Under the pieces are notes generated by a model that saw only the letters and a program-made list of their open reading frames with translations, had not been told where the DNA came from and made no database searches. Made by a program: the position numbers and the translations under genes. Shown here piece by piece: positions 1 through 7,214 of a stretch of 64,000 nt of DNA. This stretch comes from Actinomycetota bacterium (GTDB lineage Bacteria; Actinomycetota; Thermoleophilia; Solirubrobacterales; Solirubrobacteraceae). Each line of letters begins with the position of its first letter. Within the stretch, counting starts at the first letter, position 1. The DNA lies in the NCBI GenBank assembly GCA_005888335.1, contig VAWY01000129.1:520-64519 (forward strand). Direction: 5' to 3'.

Positions 1-137
1 GTGCTGTCCATCACCTCGAGGTTGTCGATGCGGACCTTCGCCTCTCTGCCCGCGGCGCGCGCGTGGAAGTGCGGATAGCCGTGATCGTCGAAGTACATCG
101 CGATCGTGATTCCGAAGAAGCGGCTGATCGTCGGCAC
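1..137 (-). CDS. DUF4160 domain protein, 5' part only
   Basis: Reading leftwards from a GTG at 137, the translation begins VPTISRFFGITIAMYFDDHG and continues YPHFHARAAGREAKVRIDN. This is the N-terminal signature of DUF4160 proteins (PTISRFFGI, MYF.DH, PHFHA). The gene runs off the left edge, so only about 45 residues are seen. No ATG lies just upstream in frame, and the family normally starts at MPTI, which supports the GTG. DUF4160 genes are often paired with DUF2442 genes; the partner would lie outside the window. The biochemical function of the family is not established. It sits outside the first tRNA-Sec scar, so it may belong to a separate integrated element. Confidence 0.8.
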   Translation of the reverse strand, partial: MPTISRFFGITIAMYFDDHGYPHFHARAAGREAKVRIDNLEVMDS

Positions 138-249
138 GGCGAGGCGATGATGACTGGCGCGACCGACGGCCAGGTCGAGCACGGCGTGTCCCGAACCGTG
201 TCCCCAACTCGGCAAATCTGACCCGCCGAGCTCGAGACAGTCCCAACAA

Positions 250-360
250 AGTCCCTGCAAACCGAGCTAATTCTGCTTCAGAAGCGCTGGCTTCAAAACC
301 GGCAGGGCGTGGCAGCCCCACGCTTGGAAGGTTCGATTCCTTCGCCGCTCCGGTGCTGCA
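250..360 (+). repeat. 3' half of a tRNA-Sec gene (attachment-site scar), copy 1
   Basis: Positions 286-352 fold as the 3' half of a bacterial selenocysteine tRNA. There is an anticodon stem GCTGG/CCGGC with a CTTCAAA loop (anticodon TCA at 293-295), a long variable arm with stem GCGTGG/CCACGC, a perfect T arm (GAAGG, TTCGATT, CCTTC, 327-343), a 3' acceptor strand GCCGCTCC (344-351) and discriminator G (352). No matching 5' acceptor strand GGAGCGGC or D arm is present upstream, so this is not a working tRNA. A related copy lies at 13085-13195, and both share an upstream block TCCCTGCAAA. The likely origin is a displaced tRNA 3' end left by integration of a mobile element. Confidence 0.75.
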
Positions 361-448
361 AAGCGGCACTTTGCTCGGGTGTGGTCATCCTCGACTCGCT
401 GGCGGATCAGCGAGCGCCTCGCCGACGAGACGGACCCGGCCGCCGCGT

Positions 449-580
449 TGGCCCTCGGGAGCGTTGCGCCCGCCAGGTGCCGACGCTGGCTGTAGTGCGC
501 GGCGCAGGCGGTCCGTCGCGCGGTCGGAAACGCGCTGCCGCGAGGCGAGGACACGGTGATCACCGCGCCCGAGCAGGATC
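449..580 (-). pseudogene. Truncated copy of the small helical gene at 10622-10816
   Basis: Bases 480-580 match 10636-10736 over 101 bp with about five differences. In the intact copy this segment encodes the C-terminal half of a 64-residue protein (ILLGRGDHRVLASRQRVS and onward). Here the 5' half and start codon are missing and the sequence diverges abruptly past 580. A second short match joins 449-475 to 7178-7204. The remainder of 361-697 holds no gene I can support. Confidence 0.6.
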
Positions 581-660
581 AGGTGGGGCTCTGCATCGCC
601 CGCCGCTCCGGCACAGCTCGACGTCGCGCGGGAATGTGGTCCGTGCGGCTCTCACGCGCC

Positions 661-697
661 TTGGTAGGGCCCGGTGCTCGCGGTTTATAGTCGGCAC
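661..697 (+). promoter_or_regulatory. Probable leaderless promoter of the kaiB operon
   Basis: TTGGTA at 661-666 and TATAGT at 686-691 are spaced 19 bp apart. The -10 hexamer ends 6 nt before GTG 698, so transcription would start at or next to the start codon. This arrangement is common for leaderless actinobacterial mRNAs. The -35 spacing is longer than ideal, so the -10 carries most of the weight. Confidence 0.45.
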
Positions 698-1033
698 GTG
701 GGACCGGCCGCGAACCTCGGCGGGCCCTCCGGCGAGGGTGCCTACGCGCTCCGGCTCTACGTGAGCGGTCGCGCGGCGAGTTCGGCTCGCGCCGTGCGCA
801 ACCTCGAGCGCATCGCCGCGCTCCTGGAGGGCGTCGAGATCGAGGTGATCGACGTGCGAGAGCGACCGGAGCTCACCGAGGAGGACAAGGTGCTCGCCAC
901 GCCGACGCTGATCAGGCGCCGGCCGCCGCCGATCCGGAAGGTCATCGGTGACCTGAGTGACGCCGCGCTCGTCGTGACGAGCCTCGAGCTCGACATCGCG
1001 CGCTCGAACGCCGCCGGGGGCAAGCCGGCATGA
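698..1033 (+). CDS. kaiB: KaiB-family protein
   Basis: This 111-residue protein has the thioredoxin-like KaiB fold: RLYVSGRAASSARAVRNLE near the N terminus, IEVIDVRERPELTEEDKVLA in the middle, then TPTLIRR and the hallmark IRKVIGDLSD. Cyanobacterial KaiB is a fold-switching protein that binds the KaiC ring and recruits output proteins. The frame is open to another GTG at 674, but GTG 698 fits the -10 element and the family start better. Its last codon overlaps the kaiC start (ATGA), so the two are translationally coupled. No kaiA-like gene is visible nearby. Confidence 0.9.
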   Translation: MGPAANLGGPSGEGAYALRLYVSGRAASSARAVRNLERIAALLEGVEIEVIDVRERPELTEEDKVLATPTLIRRRPPPIRKVIGDLSDAALVVTSLELDIARSNAAGGKPA

Positions 1034-2574
1034 CGACGACGCCGACCCCCGGCGCCGGGCTCACACGGGTCCCCGTGGGGATCGCCGGCTTCGACGACCT
1101 GTCCATGGGCGGCCTGTCCGAGCGGCGCACGACGGTCGTCGTCGGCACGGCCGGGAGCGGCAAGACGGTCTTCGCCGTGCAGTTCCTCATCGAGGGCATC
1201 AGGCAGTTCGGGCAGCCCGGGGTGCTCGCGACGTTCGAGGAGACGCCCCAGGACATCGCCGCGAACGTCGCGGGGTTCGGCTGGGACCTCCAGGCGCTCG
1301 GCCGCGACGGCCGGCTCGCGGTCGTCGACGGCTCGCAGGCCGCCACCGAGGAGGTCATCACGATCGGCGACTTCGACTTCGAGGGGCTGATCGCACGGAT
1401 CGAGAGCGCCGTGCGGAAGGTCAACGCCAAGCGCGTGGCGGTCGACGCGCTCGGCGCGCTGCTGCCGCTCATGACGGATCCGACGATGGTCCGGCGCGAG
1501 CTGCGCCGCGTAATCGCCGCGTTTCGTGAGATGGGCGTCACCACGCTGCTGACGCTGGAGCGCAGGGAGGAGTACGGCCCGGTCGCCCGCTTCGAGGTCG
1601 AGGACTTCGTCGCCGACAACGTGATCGTGCTGCGCAACCCGCTCCACGGGGAGAAGCGGCGGCGCACGATCGAGATCCTCAAGCTCAGCGGCTGCCCGCA
1701 CCACAAGGGCGAGTACCCGTTCACGATCGAGCCGCGGACCGGCGTGAACATCATCCCACTGTCGGCCGTCGAGCTGAGCAAGGAAGCTCCGTCGGAGCGG
1801 CTGACGCTCGGCAGCCCGGAGCTCGACGCGATGTGCGGCGGCGGGCTGCACCGCGACTCGCTCGTGCTCGTCTCTGGCGGGACGGGCACCGGCAAGACCC
1901 TCATGGCGACGCACTTCGCCCACGCCGCGATCACCCGCGGCGAGCCGGCGCTCTACGTGTCACTCGAGGAGAGCTCCGGACAGCTCATCCGCACCGCGCG
2001 GTCGTGGGGGATGGACCTCGAGCCGTCGGTCGGCGATGGGCGGCTGACCATCCTCGCCCAGTACCCGGAGCGGATGGGCCTCGAGGACCTGCTCGTCCAG
2101 CTGCGCCTGGAGATCGAGCGCCTGAGGCCCACGCGGATCGTGATCGACAGCCTGACCGCGCTCGAGCGCAACGCGACCGTCAAGTCGTTTCGCGAGTTCG
2201 TCGTCGGGCTCGTGAGCACCCTGAAGTCGAGCGAGACCGCTGGCATGTTCACCCACACCGCGCCTGTCGTGGCGCCGCTCGAGAGCGTCACCGAGACGCA
2301 CATCTCCACGATCGCCGACGCGATCATGCTGCTGCGCTACGTGGAGATCGAGGGCAACGTGCGGCGCGCCGCCCTGCTGCTCAAGATGCGCGGCTCCTGG
2401 CACGACACGCAGATCCACGAGTACCACATCGACGACACCGGGATGAGGATGGGCGAACCGCTGCGCGGCATGAGCGGCATCCTCGGCGGCACCCAGCTGT
2501 ACTCCACATACACCGGGGCTTCGGCGCAGCCCCCGGTCCCACCGGTCCGCCGCCCCGCGGATCCGGACGGCTGA
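1030..2574 (+). CDS. kaiC: KaiC-family double-domain ATPase
   Basis: This 514-residue protein has two tandem RecA/KaiC domains, the usual full KaiC length. Walker A motifs are GTAGSGKT (residues 39-46) and GGTGTGKT (283-290). Each domain has the paired glutamates that activate water or phosphotransfer (E70/E71 and E313/E314). In the second domain TETHIST (421-427) aligns with the cyanobacterial autophosphorylation segment, so S426 and T427 match S431/T432. The following KMRGSWHD block is conserved. This suggests autokinase, autophosphatase and ATPase activity in a hexamer. It is coupled to kaiB by ATGA and followed one base after its stop by the phosphatase gene. The true clock function is inferred, not shown. 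Confidence 0.92.
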   Translation: MTTTPTPGAGLTRVPVGIAGFDDLSMGGLSERRTTVVVGTAGSGKTVFAVQFLIEGIRQFGQPGVLATFEETPQDIAANVAGFGWDLQALGRDGRLAVVDGSQAATEEVITIGDFDFEGLIARIESAVRKVNAKRVAVDALGALLPLMTDPTMVRRELRRVIAAFREMGVTTLLTLERREEYGPVARFEVEDFVADNVIVLRNPLHGEKRRRTIEILKLSGCPHHKGEYPFTIEPRTGVNIIPLSAVELSKEAPSERLTLGSPELDAMCGGGLHRDSLVLVSGGTGTGKTLMATHFAHAAITRGEPALYVSLEESSGQLIRTARSWGMDLEPSVGDGRLTILAQYPERMGLEDLLVQLRLEIERLRPTRIVIDSLTALERNATVKSFREFVVGLVSTLKSSETAGMFTHTAPVVAPLESVTETHISTIADAIMLLRYVEIEGNVRRAALLLKMRGSWHDTQIHEYHIDDTGMRMGEPLRGMSGILGGTQLYSTYTGASAQPPVPPVRRPADPDG

Positions 2575-2575
2575 G

Positions 2576-4930
2576 TTGACCGGCGAGCGGCTCCGGGTGC
2601 TGGCGGTGGGAGGCGTGCACGCCGCCGCGGCCACAGCTCCGGGATTCGAGCTGCGGACTGCGGGAAACGTGCCGGAAGCCGTGCGCGCCGCTGCGCGCAA
2701 TGGTGTCGATGCCCTCGTGGTCGCGGCGCCCGACGCGGTCACCGACCTGCGCCGGCGGTTCCCCGCGTTGCCGCTCATCGCGGTCGTCCGCCCGGGTCAG
2801 CAGACCGCGATCCTGGCCGCGCTGGCCGGCGGCGCGGACGAGGTCGTCTCGGCAGCTGCGCTCGACGAGGCCACGATCGCTCGGGCCGTGGAGCGCGCCC
2901 GCGCGCGACGCGGCGCGGCGGAGCTGGGCACCGGCGACACGCAGCTGCGCACGATCATCAGCCAGAACGCCGACGGGATCGTCGTGGTCGACGCCGGCGG
3001 AGCGCTCCTGTTCCTCAACCCGGTCGCCGAGCGGATGTTCGGACGAAGCGGCGAGGAGCTGATCGGGGAGACGTTCGGCTTCCCGCTCGTCGCCGGCGAG
3101 GCACAGGAGATCGAGCTCGTCAGCCCCGAGCGGCCGGTCGTCGCGGAGCTGCGGGTGGTGAAGATCGAGTGGCAGGGAACCCCGGCGTACCTCGCTTCGA
3201 TCCGCGACATCACGGATCGCAAGCTGGCCGAGGAGGAGCGCGCGCGCGCCGCCCGCGAGCAGGCCGCCCGCGCGGAGACCGAGGCGGCCGCCGAGCGCAT
3301 GCGCAGCCTCCTGCAGATGACCGAGGCCGCGCTCGAGCACCTCGAGCTCGACGACCTGCTCGAGGAGGTCGTCCGAAGCGTCTACGAGATCGTGAAGGCG
3401 GACACCGCCGCCCTGCTGCTCGTCGGCGCGGACGACCGCTTCCTCGTGCGCCGCTGCGCGCGCGGGATCGAGCAGGAGCACTCGGCGGGCGCCCGGCTTC
3501 CGATCGGCGCCGGCTTCGCCGGGCGCGTCGCCGCGGAGCGCCGTCCGCTGGTGGTGGAGGACGCGCGCGAGGGGCCGAAGCCCGAACCGCCGCTCGACGG
3601 GCTCCGCGTGCGCTCGCTCCTCGGCGCGCCGCTCATCGTCAAGGGGCGCACGCTGGGGGTCCTCCGCGTTGGGGCGCTCGAGCCGCGGCGCTTCGGTGCT
3701 GACGACGCCAGCCTGCTGCGCCTGCTCGCCGACCGAGCCGCGCTCGCGATCGACCACGCGCGCCTGTATGAGCACGAGCACCACATCGCCGCGACGCTGC
3801 AGCAGAGCCTGGTCCCGTCGCGGCTTCCGCACACCCCGGAACTCGAGGTCGCCGGTCGCTACCTCCCGGCCGGCCCCGAGGCCGAGGTCGGCGGCGACTG
3901 GTTCGACGTGATCCCGTTCTCCGACGGGCGGGTCATGCTCGTCGTCGGCGACGTGGCCGGCCGCGGGCTCGAGGCCGCGGCGCTGATGGGGCAGCTGCGC
4001 AACGCCGCGCGCGCCTTCGCGGTCGACGGGCGCTCGCCCGGCGAGCTCGCTGCACGCCTCGACGTCCTCCTGCAGACGCTCGAGCCGGGCCGCATGGCCA
4101 CCTTCGGTTGCCTCGAGTACGACCCCGAGCAGGACAGCGCGCGCTTCGTGCTCGCCGGACACCCTGCGCCCCTCGTCTGGCATCCGGGGGGCATCCCGGC
4201 GTACCTCCAGGGAGGGCGGGCACCGCCGCTCGGGGCCGTCTCAGCGGCGTGCTACGACGAGGAACAGCAGCGGCTCGAGCCCCGGTCGAGCGTCCTGCTC
4301 TATACAGACGGGCTGATCGATCAACGCGGCGTCGGCCTCGAGGTCGGCCTGGAGCGGCTCCAGCGCGCGGTCGCCGGGGGGCCTGCCGAGCCCGAGGCCA
4401 TGTGCGAGCACCTCCTGCGAGATCTGCGCCCCCACGGGGAGTCCCCCGACGACGTCGCCCTCATCGTGCTGCGCCTGGTGCCGCTCCCCTACGAGCGGGT
4501 CGAGATCGAGCTGCCCGCGGAGCCCGAGGCGCTCGCGCCCCTCCGCCGCGTGCTCTCGCGCTGGCTGCGCCAGGCGGGCGCCGACGACCGCGAGCTCGCA
4601 GAGCTCCTCGTCGCCATGAGCGAGGCGTGCACGAACGCGATCGAGCACGCGAACGCTCCGCGGCACGCCGCCTTCCAGGTGACCGCCGAGGTGGACGGCC
4701 CCGGCGTGGTCCTGCAGGTCCGCGACTACGGCGCGTGGCGCGCGGCGCGCGGCGCGAACCGCGGACACGGCATGACACTCATGGAGGCGCTGACGGACGC
4801 GGTGGAGATCGAGCGCTCGGGCCGGGGAACCGTCGTGCGCTTGCGCAGACGGCTCGCGAACCCGCGACGTCCGCTGGACGTCGACGGCGACGCCGCTGGA
4901 ACCCCGCCGGACCGGGACGCGCCTCACTGA
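2576..4930 (+). CDS. Pseudoreceiver-PAS-GAF-PP2C(SpoIIE)-HATPase partner-switching protein
   Basis: This 784-residue multidomain regulator starts at a TTG one base after the kaiC stop. Domains in order: a receiver-like fold lacking the phosphoacceptor Asp (about 5-115), PAS (123-213), a charged coiled coil, GAF (255-398), an RsbU/SpoIIE-type PP2C phosphatase (about 415-635; GGDWFD near 439, GDVAGRG near 458, TDGLID near 577, DDVALIVL near 623) and an RsbW-type HATPase (about 640-765; N box EACTNAIEHA, G2 GHGMTLMEA). One polypeptide thus carries both the phosphatase and the anti-sigma-type kinase of a partner switch. The downstream STAS protein is the obvious substrate. A sigma factor target is not encoded here. 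Confidence 0.9.
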   Translation: MTGERLRVLAVGGVHAAAATAPGFELRTAGNVPEAVRAAARNGVDALVVAAPDAVTDLRRRFPALPLIAVVRPGQQTAILAALAGGADEVVSAAALDEATIARAVERARARRGAAELGTGDTQLRTIISQNADGIVVVDAGGALLFLNPVAERMFGRSGEELIGETFGFPLVAGEAQEIELVSPERPVVAELRVVKIEWQGTPAYLASIRDITDRKLAEEERARAAREQAARAETEAAAERMRSLLQMTEAALEHLELDDLLEEVVRSVYEIVKADTAALLLVGADDRFLVRRCARGIEQEHSAGARLPIGAGFAGRVAAERRPLVVEDAREGPKPEPPLDGLRVRSLLGAPLIVKGRTLGVLRVGALEPRRFGADDASLLRLLADRAALAIDHARLYEHEHHIAATLQQSLVPSRLPHTPELEVAGRYLPAGPEAEVGGDWFDVIPFSDGRVMLVVGDVAGRGLEAAALMGQLRNAARAFAVDGRSPGELAARLDVLLQTLEPGRMATFGCLEYDPEQDSARFVLAGHPAPLVWHPGGIPAYLQGGRAPPLGAVSAACYDEEQQRLEPRSSVLLYTDGLIDQRGVGLEVGLERLQRAVAGGPAEPEAMCEHLLRDLRPHGESPDDVALIVLRLVPLPYERVEIELPAEPEALAPLRRVLSRWLRQAGADDRELAELLVAMSEACTNAIEHANAPRHAAFQVTAEVDGPGVVLQVRDYGAWRAARGANRGHGMTLMEALTDAVEIERSGRGTVVRLRRRLANPRRPLDVDGDAAGTPPDRDAPH

Positions 4931-4931
4931 G

Positions 4932-5348
4932 ATGCCCGGACTCACGGACTTCAGGTTCGAGCGCCAGGGAGACGTCGTGGCTGTCGAGCTGCGGGGCGAG
5001 ATCGATCTCTCGAGCGTGCGGGACATCGACGCGAACCTTCGCGGGTCGGTCCCGAACACGGCGCTCGGGATCGTCATCGATCTCTCGCGCGTCGAGTACT
5101 TCGACAGCTCGGCCCTGCAGATGCTCTTCGAGCTCGCCCGCTGGCTCGGACGTCGCGAGCAGCGGCTCCACCTCGTGGTCCCCGAGAGCGCGATCGTCGC
5201 GCGCGAGCTCGAGCTCGCCGAGATCGAGACAGCGGCGCACGTGTTCGCGACCATGTCCGCGGCCGTCGCCGAGCTGCGCGCGGGCCTCGCCGTGCCGAGC
5301 GAGGGGTCGGATGCGCCCCCGGGCAGCTCAGCCGTTGAACGCGACTGA
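4932..5348 (+). CDS. STAS-domain anti-sigma factor antagonist
   Basis: This 138-residue protein has a single STAS domain: VVAVELRGEIDLSSV at the N terminus, then a conserved phosphorylation loop EYFDSSALQML. Ser59 is the expected acceptor for an RsbW-type kinase and the target of a SpoIIE-type phosphatase. The gene starts one base after the stop of the phosphatase/kinase gene and closes the kai operon. A low-complexity tail of about 25 residues follows the fold. It probably binds the HATPase domain of its neighbour when unphosphorylated. Confidence 0.9.
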   Translation: MPGLTDFRFERQGDVVAVELRGEIDLSSVRDIDANLRGSVPNTALGIVIDLSRVEYFDSSALQMLFELARWLGRREQRLHLVVPESAIVARELELAEIETAAHVFATMSAAVAELRAGLAVPSEGSDAPPGSSAVERD

Positions 5349-5712
5349 TCGGCGCACGGTCGCCGAGCATCTCGCCGGTCCCGGACTCCTGGCCTCGCCG
5401 GCCGGCGGTGGATCGAGGTCAGGTCCGTCCACGCTGCGACGAACGCTCACCGCAGCGCCTGCCCGCGGGCGCGGCCCCACGCGACGAACGCCGCTCGCGA
5501 GCCGGCGGCCCCCGCTCTGCTGGGGTGGATCTCCGTCTCGGTCGCGCAGGCGGCGGGCCGCGGCTTCAGCGTGTCGCAGCGATCTCTCCGAGTCCCGAGC
5601 GGCGACGCGCGCTCGCGCCGCGACCAGTGCGTCGACGGCCAGCGCACGTGCCGCTTGGCCCGTCCGGGCAGTCGCTGGAACATTCATGCCTGCCCTCCCG
5701 CGCGCGATTGAC
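5349..5712. other. Gap without a confident gene; weak ORF 5447-5683 (-)
   Basis: The only candidate is a 78-residue reading frame on the minus strand (5683 to 5447) with very GC-rich third positions and a purine-rich GGGAGGG about a dozen bases upstream. The product would be Arg/Trp-rich with no recognisable domain. It could be a decayed gene or a small cationic protein. I see nothing else here. Confidence 0.3.
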
Positions 5713-5883
5713 TCAGCGGTCTGCTCCACCTGCCGAGCCGGCTTGGTCGTGCACCGCGATGGCGGCTTCGCGCGCGGCGGCTGCTGATGCATAGCTCGGG
5801 CCGGACGTCGCGAGGGTCTTGCCTTCGTCGTCGAGTCGCCAGTGGAAGCGCCCACCGTTGTCGGCGTAGATCACGAAGTTCAT
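5713..5883 (-). CDS. DUF1508 (YegP-like) small protein
   Basis: This 56-residue protein begins MNFVIYADNGGRFHWRLDD and continues GKTLATSGPSYASAAAAREA. That is the DUF1508 pattern of an aromatic-rich strand pair followed by a helix that starts with Ser/Ala. A GAGGAG ribosome-binding site lies 5 bases before ATG 5883, which decides the start over an upstream in-frame extension. It follows the 132-residue gene by about 10 bases and is probably co-transcribed. The molecular role of DUF1508 proteins is not firmly established. Confidence 0.8.
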   Translation of the reverse strand: MNFVIYADNGGRFHWRLDDEGKTLATSGPSYASAAAAREAAIAVHDQAGSAGGADR

Positions 5884-5893
5884 GTCGTTCTCC

Positions 5894-6292
5894 TCAGGTG
5901 CGTTTCGCTGCGCCTGCGACCGTTGCGCGTTCCTGCTCCTCACGCAGTCGGCGGTTGCGGGCGGTCTGCTGCATGAGCTGCTCGATGATGCCGCCGGTAA
6001 TGGGCTTGCCCTTGTAGTCCTCGGGATTGTCGACGAGCTTCCCGCCGACGCTGACCGAGCCGTCCTCGTGGTGGGTCACTTCGGCGGGGCCGAGCTTCGC
6101 GGTCGCGCCCTCGCCGTAGGGGTTGTCGCCCGCGTTGCCGAAGGTGAGGTACTTGGCCTTGTCGGACGGCCAATCGCGCGGGTCGCGCGGGACGTTGTCC
6201 TGCGCCTCGAGTCGCTGCATGTCGTCGGCCGCGATGTCCTCCGCGGTCCTGGCGGCCGGCTCGGCGAGCGGCCTTTTTCTGAACCAGTTCAT
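5894..6292 (-). CDS. Hypothetical protein (132 aa)
   Basis: No family is recognised. The product starts MNWFRKRPLAEPAARTAED and contains YLTFGNAGDNPYGEGATAKL, a Gly/Asn-rich patch, then a charged C-terminal helix (IIEQLMQQTARNRRLREEQE). There is no signal peptide or membrane segment. An AAGGAGG Shine-Dalgarno sits 6 bases before ATG 6292, so the start is well defined. It is followed closely by the DUF1508 gene. The neighbouring small genes and nearby mobile-element scars suggest an accessory protein. Confidence 0.65.
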   Translation of the reverse strand: MNWFRKRPLAEPAARTAEDIAADDMQRLEAQDNVPRDPRDWPSDKAKYLTFGNAGDNPYGEGATAKLGPAEVTHHEDGSVSVGGKLVDNPEDYKGKPITGGIIEQLMQQTARNRRLREEQERATVAGAAKRT

Positions 6293-6309
6293 GAGGCCTC
6301 CTTGCGGCT

Positions 6310-6675
6310 TCACGCGTTCGTCGGCGGCCGGGGGAGAGGTACCGCCTCGACTCGGAGGCTCTCGCCATCGTCGATCCAGCACTCGGCGTCAAGCCGTGCT
6401 TCGGCGAGGATCACCTCTCGTGCGGCTCGGTGGGCAACCAGATCGCCGACGCGATCGGCGAGCCGGTCGCGGGCGCCCGGCGCACCGCCCTCGGCGGAGC
6501 TGTCGCGGAACCCGATCCGTCGAAAGCCGACGACGTTGGCCAGCTCGGCAACCGGGTCCAGCGGTGATCCGCAGCCCGGGCACAGATCGTGAACCGGACC
6601 ATCCGAGCTTCCTGCTCGGTACAGGCGGGTCTTGCAGGCGTCGCATTTGAGATGGGGCATGACGGCGGCTTTCAT
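6310..6675 (-). CDS. Zinc-ribbon protein, paralogue 1 of the divergent module
   Basis: About 121 residues. After a short lead (MKAAV) comes MPHLKCDACKTRLYR, then DLCPGCGSPLDPVAEL. The two CxxC pairs should bind one zinc ion. The C-terminal half is helical and charged. ATG 6675 has AGGA at good spacing; ATG 6660 is the alternative and matches the start of the paralogue at 10816-11076. It is transcribed divergently from the winged-helix gene at 6735 across a conserved palindrome. Function is unknown; a zinc-dependent partner or co-regulator of that HTH protein is plausible. Confidence 0.7.
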   Translation of the reverse strand: MKAAVMPHLKCDACKTRLYRAGSSDGPVHDLCPGCGSPLDPVAELANVVGFRRIGFRDSSAEGGAPGARDRLADRVGDLVAHRAAREVILAEARLDAECWIDDGESLRVEAVPLPRPPTNA

Positions 6676-6710
6676 GCGGTGTCCTGATGAACTACATATG
6701 ATATAGAAGT

Positions 6711-6728
6711 CTAGAATTACGAATCTAG
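6711..6728. promoter_or_regulatory. Operator palindrome of the divergent module, copy 1
   Basis: The 18-bp dyad CTAGAATTACGAATCTAG has 5-bp arms CTAGA/TCTAG. It lies between the divergent zinc-ribbon gene and the HTH gene, 6 nt before the HTH ATG. A near-identical dyad occupies the same place in the second module (11130-11147). Autorepression by the HTH protein is the simplest reading. Confidence 0.6.
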
Positions 6729-6734
6729 TCTCGA

Positions 6735-7073
6735 ATGTCCAGCGAGAATCCACCCGCGTGGTCGTTTCTGACCAACCACGCCCAGGTGCTGCTCAGCATC
6801 GCGCGTGACCCGGGCATCCGCCTGCGCGAGATCGGCGAGGCGGCCGGGATCACCGAACGGGCCGCGCACCGAATCGTTGGCGACCTCGCCACCGCCGGCT
6901 ACATCTCACGCACGCGAAACGGCCGCCGCAACCGCTACACGATCCAGTCGCACCTGCCGCTGCCCGACCGGCTGGCTCGCGAGCAGACGGTTGGCCAGCT
7001 CTTGGCGATCCTCGCCACGCAGCGCTCCGATACGGACGACATGGAGCCCCGCGAGCGTGCCCCGAAACCTTGA
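6735..7073 (+). CDS. Small winged-helix transcriptional regulator
   Basis: This 112-residue protein has a winged-helix domain at about residues 10-70: HAQVLLSIARDPGIRLREIG, AAGITERAAHRIVGDLATAG, then the wing YISRTRNGRRNRYTI. The layout resembles MarR/ArsR-type HTH proteins. A short helical tail (PDRLAREQTVGQLLAIL) may dimerise. The start lies 6 nt after the operator palindrome, so the mRNA may be nearly leaderless. A partial copy lacking the whole DNA-binding core lies at 11149-11343. Confidence 0.8.
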   Translation: MSSENPPAWSFLTNHAQVLLSIARDPGIRLREIGEAAGITERAAHRIVGDLATAGYISRTRNGRRNRYTIQSHLPLPDRLAREQTVGQLLAILATQRSDTDDMEPRERAPKP

Positions 7074-7214
7074 GATGGTTGCGGACGAGGGGACGGGACC
7101 GGGGCGAACGGTGATCGCCGCGGGGCCAGCCCTGTGAGCAGCCGCTCGCCGATCCAACCCGCATCGGCGCGGGCCTCTTGGCCCTCCGGAGCATTGCGTC
7201 CGTAGGTCTGATTT

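Noticed and set aside
286..352. A complete, functional tRNA-Sec
   Set aside because: The T arm, variable arm and 3' acceptor strand are good, but no 5' acceptor strand or D arm exists upstream.
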